Source: Gordius sp. MW1 (lineage: Eukaryota; Nematomorpha; Gordioida; Gordea; Gordiidae). Taken from it: a DNA stretch of 64,000 nucleotides. The notes below the pieces were generated by a model. That model did not search any database. It saw only the letters and a program-made list of their open reading frames with translations, and had not been told where the DNA came from. Where the stretch lies: assembly GCA_964036665.1 (NCBI GenBank), contig OZ038533.1, positions 2,218,001 to 2,282,000 of the forward strand. Reading direction: 5' to 3'. The translations under genes were made by a program, and so were the position numbers. Numbering within the stretch: the first letter of the stretch is position 1; every line of letters starts with the position of its first letter. Of the stretch, positions 25,735 to 35,816 are shown in pieces.

Positions 25735-26220
25735 CGACAAGAAAATGTCAATATGGTTGAAGAGCAAAGCTTACAAATCCATCGTAAGACCGGTGTTACT
25801 CTATGGAAGTGAAACATGGGCATTAAACACCACCGAAGGAAAGCTATTACAAGCCACGGAGATGAGATTGATACGGTGGAGCTTGGGATATACTAAGCTC
25901 GACCATATGACGAATGACCTGCTCATGACAAATGGGGATTCAACCTATGGCGGACATGATTATCGAAAATCGGCTAAGGTGGTATGGGCATATACTAAGG
26001 GACACGAATGACGTAAATCGAAAAGTACTGGACGTGGAGGTACCGGGCAAGAGAAGAAGAGGAGACCTCGTGTCACTTGGAAAGGGCAAGTCGATAAAGT
26101 AATGATACAAAAAAGATTAGTCAAGATATGGCAAAGGCACTCACCCGGTCAAAATGGAAGAAACTAAAAACAAACCCCACGACTGTGGGATCAAATAACT
26201 GATAAAGAAGAAAAAGATTT
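25735..26220 (+). mobile_element. RTE-type non-LTR retrotransposon, 3' fragment
   Basis: The translation has YKSIVRPVLLYGSETWAL and then a C-terminal tail, near 26010-26190, with KRRRG and a VTWKGQVDK-like stretch in shifted frames. This is the familiar end of the reverse transcriptase ORF of RTE/BovB-like elements, followed by GATAAAGAAGAAAAAG. It is 5'-truncated and frameshifted near 26010. C-rich and GGCGTAG-type flanks (25638-25690 and 26240-26276) look like a separate small element around it. Confidence 0.75.
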
Positions 26221-26280
26221 ATTTGAAAATTTTACAACCCCCCCCCCCTTGAGGAGATCCTAGTTACGCCTATGATGGGT

Positions 26281-27313
26281 CAGGATGACAACCTGACTTA
26301 AGGGCCTATAAAAGACAGATTCTGCAATCGAAAAAGTCTTTTTATACTTTATTAATGTTTAATCATAATCTATTTCTCTTCCAAATTATAATAAGTAATA
26401 ATAATTAGAGGTCAAAAAAAATTTTACTATTGAATGGTATTTATAAAGAAAATATCCCTTTATAAGATACAATATAATTGATCTAAAATATGCAAAGGAA
26501 AAATCATATCCAAATACAAACTTTTGCAAAAGCTACTACCCACCCTAAAACAAGGTTTGTCCCCTATAGTTTTTAATTTTGTTCAACCAAAAAATTCTTA
26601 CTAAAATTCTTACTTATATCTGATGCCAATACACATATGCTTTTAATTTCAACATTTCATGATTATTAATTCTTGAAATAATTACAAAGATACAAGTGAC
26701 CCCGGTCTCCTCCACGTTGGTTAATTGCTTGGGACACGGTTGGACCTTATGTGGAACTAGCTCAAGGCCCGACTCGAGCCTATCATTATAGGTCTACACC
26801 TGACCCTTGCAGAGCTCTAATCTGCACTATATAATCTAAATTAGACAAATTTGGACTTTAGTGGATCAATGATTTTTTTAAATATCATTAAAATAAATAG
26901 AAACGTCTGTCTATAATTTAATTGCGCGTTGAAATATAAAAATAATCGCTTTTAGATTTTTTTTAAAATGGTTGAAAATTTGTTATGCCAAACTAGTCCA
27001 TATTATTTAGTTTAAGAGCTCAAATTTGTAAAGACTTACCAAAATAAAAATATTTAGAAGTAATGAAATAAGGAGTAATTATAATCCCGTAACATCATTC
27101 ATTGCGATTATTTCTACTACACAGATTGTCAAACAAACCACGGTAATATCTAATTAACAGCTAGACAAACGCGTCAATCATAAACAATAGCGAATTAAAT
27201 AGCGAAACAATCTAAATTGAAATTAAATCACGCAAATTATAATTAAATATCTAAAACCAATATTAAAAGGCGTTTAAGAACAATTTTACAAATTGGGTTA
27301 AAACTTATTAAAA
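26281..27313. other. No gene seen: intergenic between RTE fragment and ethanolamine kinase
   Basis: AT-rich, with one GC-richer patch at about 26695-26830 (GGTCTCCTCCACG to TTGCAGAGCTCTAATC) that looks like the end of a hAT-type element but lacks a visible partner end. Confidence 0.5.
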
Positions 27314-29523
27314 CTATTTTAAAAGAATGGAAGGGTCGGCTTTAAGACGAGAGTATTCTTTAAAACGTATTTTAGCGTACGTTCTATGATCGAAGGATTT
27401 ATCAGTAACGCAAGATTGCAATGTAGAGTATATGCCCCATATTAGATGTGGTGCTAGGATAAATTTATCCACTTGACAGCATAATTTTTCAATTTCTTCT
27501 TCGGTTGAAGCTTTACACTTTAGCCCTCCATTTGCTTGCCCCAATCTCATCCATTCATCATAATATAATTTTAGCCAATGAAGGCGAAAAGCTCGACTGG
27601 GGAAAAGATTGTAATCTACTGGATCCAAACCTTATAAAATTTAATTAATAAATCTTTAATAACTTGTTTAATACTTGTTATTGAGATAAGATGATAAAAT
27701 TTGAAATTTTTAAATCTTTTATGAAACTTAAATAATCAAAATCAACACTTTAAATTGTATTAAAAAGCAGACGATACGTTAATACAATAAATAATTAAAA
27801 CATTACATATTTATGGTAAATAAATGTCTGAAAAAGTTGATAGAGTTTAGATGCATTCTTCAACTTCTTAAGAAAAATTATGACACTTACAAGGTATTTA
27901 CCTACAAATTCGCAAAAAAACTGAGCAATCTCGAAGGCTTGAAAATTGAAATCACCAAATTCAAAATCGATAAACGTCACATCATTTTTGTCCTTATTGT
28001 AAATAATATTATCTATAAGCAGGTCGTTGTGACAAAAGACAACAGCTGATTTTAATGGGAGTAAGGCTTGTTCGAGGTATTCAATTTCTGGCCAAGGATC
28101 TAATGACAATTCTGATACTATGTACCTATATATTTTTTTGGAAATAAAAAAAATTAATTTAACTTAGTCATCCAATATAAATATGACCATACTCAATTAA
28201 ATATTAAGAGCAAGATTTATTTTAAGCAGATATTTATTGTTTTTGTAAAAAATCCTATTTTAAATGCCTTAATTTTTATAAGGAAATTCAAATTTGCCCA
28301 TATTTCAGGCCATTTAGGCTTAAACAGATAACACCTAATTTAGCAATTTGAGATTTATAACACAAACATTTTGGGTGCTATTCAAGGACAATATTATAAC
28401 AAAGTTATGTTAGAAATAAATATTTTGATGAGAAATAAATGTCTAACTTAAAATGTGATGACCAGTATTATAACAATATAGATGCAACAAAAAAGATTTA
28501 AATACTGGCACACACTTGAATAATAAAAATTAGAGTTTTAAAAAATTCTAAAATTTCTTAATAATGATACTGATAATAAAATATGCACATTGAGAAAATT
28601 TAATATTTAAATTATTTGAAATGTGCCAATTTAGATAAATTAGGAGTCCACTCTACAAAATTCAATATATCTATCTTATTATAAAAAAATATAATAGACA
28701 TAAATTACTTTAAGAAAAACATAATAATTTACTGTTTTATATCCATTTTATTATCAGGGTTGTTTTTCTGATAAGCTCTAAATTCATTTGACATGAAGGT
28801 AGATAATAAGGATGCCCACTTCTTAATATTGGTAAAATAACATGGAAATTGTGATTGATTAGAACTTTCATGTGTTTCCATTGATAGAGTAGAATCAGTT
28901 GGTCTTTTAGTATAAATTTTACCATCAGGATAAACATATTTGACTTGTGGAAGAGCATTGTATGAAAGAAAAGAAGCATGCATTTTTGCAAGTTTATGAG
29001 CAATCAAAAAATATATTTTTGGATCAAGGACTGTTTTAATGTTCACTGATGTGCCATTAGCAAATTCATAACAAAGACCATTCTCAAAGGCACAATACAG
29101 CTCAGAACCTAATCCAAAGGAATGTAATGCAACCATGTTTTGGATTTCCTGTTCTCTATCAATTAACAATTCTGTTTTATTTCCATAAATCCTGAATAGC
29201 ACAATATCCCGTTCTAAAACATTTGTATTTGAGTCATCCATCTCACATGATGCAGTAATCAGGTTGTTGGTTGTACCTGTCTTTGAAAGAGGGATAAAAA
29301 TTAAATGTTGAACAATTAAATAACACATATAATTCTTCCAATTACATATTAAGCTCGTAAGAATAAATACGCATAAAATATTAAATAAATAACCTGAGGT
29401 GATATACCCAATTTTTATTTTTTCCCTTGGCCAATTATACTTAATAGTCGATAAAATTTGAAAAATTGTTTCATGACAATCTTTGTAGGGTATTTTGATG
29501 GGTAGATATAAAATAGGTTTCAT
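27314..29523 (-). CDS. eas: Ethanolamine kinase (easily shocked homologue)
   Basis: Phosphorylates ethanolamine with ATP in the cytosol, the first step of the CDP-ethanolamine route to phosphatidylethanolamine. Exons by hand: 29394-29523, 28733-29276, 27902-28125, 27314-27630; phases agree and give 404 codons. The N-terminal kinase part has SGTTNNL across the first join and LFRIYGNKTELLIDRE, as in animal ethanolamine kinases. The Brenner motif CHNDLLIDNIIYN (about residue 258) and FIDFEFGDFNFQAFEI (about 275) carry the catalytic Asp and the metal-binding Asp. GNKTELLIDRE and the Phe-rich segment favour ethanolamine over choline kinase. The start is the first ATG of the open first exon. An inverted repeat sits at the 5' edge. 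Confidence 0.9.
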
Positions 29524-29546
29524 GGAAACAAAAGTGGTAATTTGTG

Positions 29547-29825
29547 ACCAATGTTACACGATCCAAATTCTTGTACTGTATAAGCGATCTCATATTCCAT
29601 TTTCTTATTCGATCCAAAAAATAACGAAGCGAGAAAAAAACAAAATTTCTTACTCACGTTTTTATATTGTGATTTCGGTCTCGCAAGGGCAGGTTTTGTA
29701 GGGTGAGGGTTAGGGTTAGGTCCTTTTAGGTTCAAGATACATAATTACTTTCTTTGGATCGAATAAGAAAATGGAATGTCAGATCGCTTATACAGTATAA
29801 GAATTTGGATCGTGTAACATTGGCC
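29547..29825. repeat. Inverted repeat at the 5' edge of ethanolamine kinase
   Basis: Arms of about 75 bp (29547-29622 and 29752-29825) are near-perfect reverse complements, sharing CCAATGTTACACGATCCAAAT and CCATTTTCTTATTCGATCC. The spacer is about 130 bp and contains GGGTTAGGGTTAGG. It lies just upstream of the start codon, where the 5' UTR or promoter must be. It may be a foldback element. Confidence 0.75.
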
Positions 29826-31721
29826 GTAATTTGTAGCCCCTAACTCTTAAAAATGGTGCCCTATCAACTCGCCCGAAAACCATCTTGCCGAATTCACCCT
29901 GGGACATTATCGAACATCTCTCCATTACGATATAGAAGGCCCTAAATTCAGTACCTTTTATAATAATAATAAATTTTATTATAAAAAATACTTAAATATT
30001 AACTTTAATCCAAATTTGTATGGTTAATATGCTTAATTATTGGCAGGCGCGTAGCCAAGGGGGCAGAAAGCGGGAATTTTCTACCCCCTTGACCAAAATT
30101 TGAAAATATTGCTGAAGGTCCATGTCTTTTTTTAAGGTATAAAAGCGATAGTAAATGCTCTGATTAATGAACAGAAGAGATTTTTCCAAAGCTGGTTATA
30201 GCGCCTTGAAGTTTCGCATATATTGTACGCGAAGTTTAGTTATGTTACATTATAAATAAAAGTGTCAAAAATATTTTTGAATTTTTCTTTTCCCTTGAGA
30301 AAATCTCGGCTTGGCGCCTGATTGTTGGGAGTCATTTTTTAATTGGGGGACATTTTTTAACATCGGGACATTCAATTCGGCAAGTTGACGGGCCACCCTT
30401 AAAAATGTTTACAGACGCATAAAAAATTTTAAGCCTATTTTTACGCCAAATGGTGCATAGGGGTATCCAATAACAAATTTCGTATTCGTTTTGAATAAAG
30501 CCATATTACCTTGTAAATACGTATACAATTGAGAGCCTCTAATATAATCAGTCGAGGAGCTATAAAATAAGAGGAAAAGAGAAATTGTTTGATCCGGCAA
30601 AATAAAAAGGATGGAAATCCCGTTTTAGCCAAGTAGGTCGCTAACATAAAAACAGCTGCTATTGCACGCTAAAAAGCGTGACATTATCAGGAAAAGAGGC
30701 AATTTACCCTTTCTTCTTAACTTACTAAAAATTTCATCTCCTTGTCTGCAAAATGTTAAAAAGGAGATATAGCCATCCATAAATTTTGGTTAGTATTCGC
30801 TCTTTCCTCTCTCTCTCTCTCTACCATACGCTTTATAAGAATGAGGCTAAATTCTTCGCTTGCTAGCACCCCCTACACCACCAAGCAAGTTATATTCTTT
30901 AATTATTTTCTCTCCATTATTACTTTTTATATTCTTAACTCGCGATATGAAATATATTTATGGGATTTATATATCTTGAATTCGCATTAAAAGGTAAGTA
31001 AAAGTTAATTATTAAAGATTTTTTTTATGTAGCGTATTTATCTCGACTTGGAATTTTTCGGCTAGGATCTTTCAATTACCAAGATTAACAATCTTAAACA
31101 ATAATGGGTATAATCATTACATTGCCGATTCTAAGAAATCTGTAAATCGCGAAGAGTAATATTTTACAAGGTCTCCAATATAATAAATTGCGGATATAGA
31201 GTTTTAAGGTGTTGTCACTATTGGCCATTCGAATTATCATATAATAAGAGCATCGAGCATTTACCCGCACTTGTAAAAACAGCGCATCTTGATAGGAATT
31301 TATATAACATAGTTTGAGCCTTTAGTATCGAGAATGCGATTAAGCATATGTATTATCAAATGAGCATGGACGATTACTTGTAGTATTCAACAAGATGCCA
31401 TCAGAATCAAGTGACTTTAATAATAGTTACATATTTGTTAGAATAAAGAGAAAAGAGATAAAAGACAACCTTGTGTAACTTCCGTTTGATCGAGATTGAT
31501 TCAAATCTGTAATTGCTATAAGAGTTTGCTTCTTCGCTGATCCTTATAATCATAATGCTATTATAAAACCAGAAAAAAGAGCCCTATTTGAGTGAAACAT
31601 CTTATACTTCCGAACGTAGTGACGTGCGATATTTCTTAAACTCTGATCTTGTGAAGAATGGCGTCTATCTGATTATATAATCTATAATAAAGAGTTATGG
31701 TTTCAGATTCATGACACTTAC
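29826..31721. other. No supported gene; small MITE fragments and a CT microsatellite
   Basis: Mostly AT-rich. A GGCGCGTAGCCAAGGGGGC end lies at about 30044, one of a family of G/C-run elements seen again near 62-63 kb. A (CT)n run is at about 30809-30824. A minus frame at 30409-30647 has no recognisable product. Confidence 0.5.
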
Positions 31722-31824
31722 CTTTATTATTTATTAAAGGGTTATTCTTAATTTGGCCTAGCCAAGTGTCTATTACCTCTCTTTCACTCATTTTTAAAAT
31801 ATAACGAAAATATGTCGCATTCAC
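31722..31824 (-). CDS. Possible isolated first exon, product unknown
   Basis: An open frame from ATG 31824, or more likely ATG 31791 (MSEREVIDTWLGQIKNN), runs into a consensus splice donor AAAG|GTAAGTG at 31722/31721. The peptide has ordinary composition for a protein start. I could not find a following exon to the left nor recognise the protein, so this may be chance or a fragment left from a moved gene. Confidence 0.2.
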
Positions 31825-32289
31825 CCATTTTTTTAAATATACCAGAAATATGTCAAGGGCTTCTGCAGTTAGTCTTAACGACTCAGCCGCTTTATGACAA
31901 ATAAAGGACTAGATTACTTTATTACTATGAGTTATATATATATATAAGGGGTGTAAGTCGATAGGAAGCGAAGGATCTTCTTTGTAGTTATCTATCAAGC
32001 CTCGGTACTTTATTAAGGACTCAAAAGGCAAGGCAATAAAATCAAATTAAATTAAAGTGAGCTTCCCAAGCCTCTGTGTGGGCCAAATAAGCGCTTAAGC
32101 CACTTGCTAATTTACGTGTACTATATGTGCCCCCATGTCTATTAATTAGCTCTGCCGAATTGATATATGTATTTTCAACCTGTTATATGCTTTGTATAAA
32201 GCGCTTAGTGCAGAGAAGCAATAGTAATTGATGTTTAAGCTTGTTTTTAAAGGACCTAGTGCATGTTTTAAAAATCATATTTTTTATTC

Positions 32290-33180
32290 AGTCACAACGA
32301 AGGCGGTTAAGGAAATTAGTTGTGGAATGCGAATAACGTGCGGGAATGTGGCCCACATTCCCACAATATGTAGGCACGTTGACAGGAAAGAGCAACGAAG
32401 TCGCACAAATGCTAAAAAGAAGAAAGGTACACATCGCCTGCCTATAAGAGACGAGGTGGAACGGAACCAAAGCTCGGGAGTTAGGAGAAGGATACAAATT
32501 ATTCTACAGTGGGTCACCAAATCGTAGAAACGGGATCGGTATCGTTCTAAGCAAATCTTTCAAAGACGAGCTGGTGGAATTCAAACGTTGTTCAGACAAG
32601 TTAATGTGGGTGAACATTGCAGATAAAGGGGGCCTCTTAAGCGTTCTGTGCGTGTATGCCCGCAAATTGGGTGTATAGAATCAGAGAAAGACATATTTTT
32701 TGATTTATTGGAAAAGAAAATACAAGGAATAGGACAGGAAGAAAAGCTAATATTGGGGTGGATTTCAACGCTCTCGTTGGGAAAAATCGCCTCGGGTATG
32801 AACGAAATCATGGTGGCTAAGGGCATGGTCTGAACTCTGAAGAACAAAGAAGGGGAAAAACTTCTTCAAATACCCCAAGCATACGCCATGGCGATAGTTA
32901 ACACCTATTTTAAAAACACGAAGATCAAATAGTGACTTTTAGAAGTGGGAAGCATTTTAGTCAAATTGACAATCTGCTCATACTGCGATAGAACTTATGG
33001 AGTGTTAATGATTGCAAAGTAATATCGGGAGAAGAAATGGCCAGATAACATCGTTCACTTGTGATGGATCTTGGAAAAAAAGTTTTTTTCGAAAGTAGAA
33101 AGGTTTATGAACCTCGAATTCGATATGAAAGGCTAAAGTATACGTCGACGAACGAAAAATGCCATCAAAAAGCCTCCTTA
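32290..33180 (+). mobile_element. RTE-type non-LTR retrotransposon, endonuclease fragment
   Basis: In shifting frames the plus strand gives GYKLFYSGSPNRRNGIGIVL, FKDELVEFKRCSDKLMWVNI, then EKLLQIPQAYAMAIVNTYF and SVNDCKVISGEEMAR. This is the apurinic endonuclease domain of RTE/BovB-like elements in the right order. Many stops and shifts mark it as dead. The reverse transcriptase part is absent; the RTE tail at 25735 need not belong to the same insertion. Confidence 0.75.
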
Positions 33181-33249
33181 CTCTTGCTTGTAAGGAAATT
33201 GCAAAGAGACATACATAGATGACGACAACTAAGATATGGAAACTCTGGG

Positions 33250-33620
33250 CAAATAATTATTGAAGAGTTCATACATCGAAAGAGGCCCGTGCAGCTCTTC
33301 TTTACCGGTCCGGCAGGAAGTCGCAAAAACTTTGCGCTTAAACTCCTAATGGAAACGTGTAACCACTATTCGGAAGATGTGGTCGATTACAATGCATTTC
33401 TGACAGCGGCCTCTACCCTTTGGCTTCCAGCATAATTGATGGTGTTACTTTGAACACTACTTTCTGCATCAAACAGGCTTCTTTGACCGCTACCTACACT
33501 TTCTCAAAGAATTTGTTGCGCGTAGTTTTCCGTGATATAGACATCGTATTTGATGATGAAGTATGCATGATAGGGGCAGTTTTTTTAGTAAACAGAATAA
33601 ACATTAGATTGCCCACAGAA
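33250..33620 (+). pseudogene. Pif1-like helicase fragment
   Basis: PVQLFFTGPAGSRKNFALKL at about 33290 is a decayed Walker A (the GKT is changed to RKN). NAFLTAAST follows, then after a frameshift IDGVTLNTTF and VFDDEVCMIGAVFL, the Walker B / DEVSM-type motif. The spacing fits Pif1-family helicases as carried by Helitrons and related elements. The fragment ends near 33610 and has no partner sequence nearby. Confidence 0.65.
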
Positions 33621-34030
33621 TCGACCACTATAGGTTGTATTTGCCTTAATGCCGTTTTCGCCAAGCACCCCGGGCGGCTGATCCGTAAAAGGTGTACCAG
33701 CTATATTAGTCATCATCGCCCAATCTTTACCATTGAGTGTCCGAGCGGCGCACCGCTGTAATCTTTCTTTCTGGTTTCATAGGTGAGTATAATGCTTTGT
33801 TTACTTCTAATTTTGATTTAGCTGCTTTGGAAGAACTCAGTGGATTTTTACGATGGTCGGCATTACTATGGACATCTACGCCTAACATTACTAGCAATTT
33901 CTCTAGTGCCCACACATCCGGCTCTACGCGTTGACTTTTAGCGCTACTTATTTCTGAAAACAAATTTGACCCTTCTATAAGGTGAATATAGCATGCGACT
34001 ATGCTCATCGCTTTGTTGCCGCCTACTAGG
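33620..34030 (-). other. Unidentified minus-strand open frame
   Basis: A frame at 33727-34008 (start MSIVACYIHLIEGSNLF) has protein-like, low-repeat composition. It appears to continue after one shift to about 33600 with TPFTDQPPGVLGENG. I do not recognise it. It is antisense to and abuts the helicase fragment, so it may be another mobile-element gene. Confidence 0.3.
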
Positions 34031-34864
34031 GCGCTTCGTTAAAAATTTTATTGGGTTACACCTCATGTCGGTGTAGTTGATATTGGCCCTAATCCATAAG
34101 CTTGAAATTATACTACCCTACCCGCTGCCTAGGGTCAAGGGGATGCTTGGGACAGTCAAATTCTAAGGTCGGGTAGAAAGGTGATTGTGACCTAGGTCTA
34201 ACATAGAGTTTAGGTGAGTGATGCAATTGCAAGCTAGAGAAAGCTTTTGACCCGCTCTCATCGCTTTTCTTGTTTTCCGCGGTGTTTATTGGACGATCTT
34301 TATCATAATTGAATCGAGGAAAAAAGACTTTTTATAGGGAAGGTCAGCGTATAAATAGCTTAACAAATGTTATTTTCACGATAACAAGCCATCGTCCCCT
34401 AATTGTAGAGAATAACAAATCAAAAGAGATTTCGCTTAATTGTTTTTTTTAAACCTTAATTCTGTTTATTGCATTAAAATCAAAAGACCGTTCCACAGTA
34501 TCCGTCATTATGGGTTTTTATATGAACCTAAACTTTAACACTTTCTATCCATACATTAATTAATACAATGTCAGATGCTAAATATCAAATTGGAAAATAA
34601 TTTAATGTTTGACAATGGGAAGCAACAAAAACATTATGAATTAAATTGGATATGGCTAAAAGGTCAAGTGTCACTAATCCAATAAAACGGATTTACCTAT
34701 TTTTTTCTATGGTGATCAGACAATCTTTGAGGATATCTTCACTCATCCCCCCCCCCCCACCTTTAAATTAAACCCCAATATAGAAGAAGTCCTGATAGTA
34801 TTCTATCTCAAAACTTAATGATAAAAAAATGATTTCATGATAAGAATTATTAATTTAGAAAAAA
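34031..34864. other. No gene seen
   Basis: Intergenic DNA with a moderately GC-rich stretch to about 34260, an unidentified repeat-like block, and a C11-type run near 34748. The left flank of Gypsy copy B. Confidence 0.5.
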
Positions 34865-34869
34865 GATGT

Positions 34870-35394
34870 TGTTAAGTTACGAGGGGCTCCAATATTATTA
34901 TAATTCCAATCAACTTCAATATTATTATTAACTCCAATCACACTTCTATAAGAATTTATTAAATTGAGAATAAGACTAAAATATTCGTGCCAACACCGCT
35001 TTATAAAGCTACGATAATAATGATGGATGATAATGCACAACCGCGGTGAAAAAACAATAATGATAAATACACAGTTATGGAGATCATGGGTGAGGGGCGT
35101 AAATAAAGATGGCGCTAATTAAAGATGACGCACCAGTAAACATAAACAACGACGATAACAATCAACTAACAAATAACGAAATTAACAATCATCGTGATTC
35201 TGCGTGGCCTTGAACAGATTCATAACAAGGGTAATCTTATAGCAGAAAATAATTTAAGATACGGTAATAAAAAGGTAATAAAATTACACAATCGAATTTA
35301 GATAATTTTATGATAAAGCATGACATTCAAATTGGGCTTTAAAATTTGGTCTAAGCCACAAGCGCGGGGGGGGGGGGGAAATAGATATACCACA
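34870..35394 (-). repeat. 3' LTR of Gypsy copy B
   Basis: 525 bp, identical by eye to 39811-40335. About 54 bp shorter than the LTRs of copy A, the deletion lying between CTCCAATCA and CACTTCTATAAG. Same TGTGG...TAACA ends on the minus strand. Confidence 0.95.
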
Positions 35395-35418
35395 CCTACC
35401 CCTTTTCCCAAAAACAAT

Positions 35419-35793
35419 CTACCCCTGCGGACCACTCGTGAGGGTTAAAGCCGCCAACGGTGGTATTAAGACCCGACTGGCCGTCAGTAACGGTTGCACC
35501 GCATTCGTGGGTCTCTCCAACACGTTATCCGGACGCGCACACATCGGCAACCCATGCCATCTCTGGCACGTCTCACAGCGACCCCTACGGGTGTTTCTCG
35601 TACGCCGTCGATTGCGCCCGCCGCTAAGCAACTGTGGACCTCTTCTCGGTAACGCTGCCTCTATAAAGTGTACAATACGAGGCACTCCGTCCAAGCCTAT
35701 AACAACTGAGAAATGCAGAGGAACGGGCTGATGTAGGGGGTTAGTTCTTTCGACTACCACTCGCACCCTACACCAAGAAGTGACTAGTTCCAT
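35419..35793 (-). CDS. GC-rich arginine-rich ORF downstream of integrase (Gypsy copy B)
   Basis: The intact counterpart of the copy A ORF at 8261-8635: same 124-residue length, same distance to pol and LTR, same basic run followed by CETCQRWHGLPMC. A handful of residues differ (for example NPLHQPV against NPLYQPV). It is open in both copies although pol is broken in both, which is consistent with the ORF being part of the family's design. Function unknown. Confidence 0.55.
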   Translation of the reverse strand: MELVTSWCRVRVVVERTNPLHQPVPLHFSVVIGLDGVPRIVHFIEAALPRRGPQLLSGGRNRRRTRNTRRGRCETCQRWHGLPMCARPDNVLERPTNAVQPLLTASRVLIPPLAALTLTSGPQG

Positions 35794-35816
35794 CTAATAT
35801 TAAATAAAATTAGGCA

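Noticed and set aside
29700..29722. GGTTAGGGTTAGG as an interstitial telomere (also near 47031)
   Set aside because: Only two to three units at each place; too short, and the insect repeat is usually TTAGG.
30409..30647. Minus-strand frames as a small gene
   Set aside because: Overlapping frames of similar length in AT-rich DNA, no motif, no splice or neighbour support.
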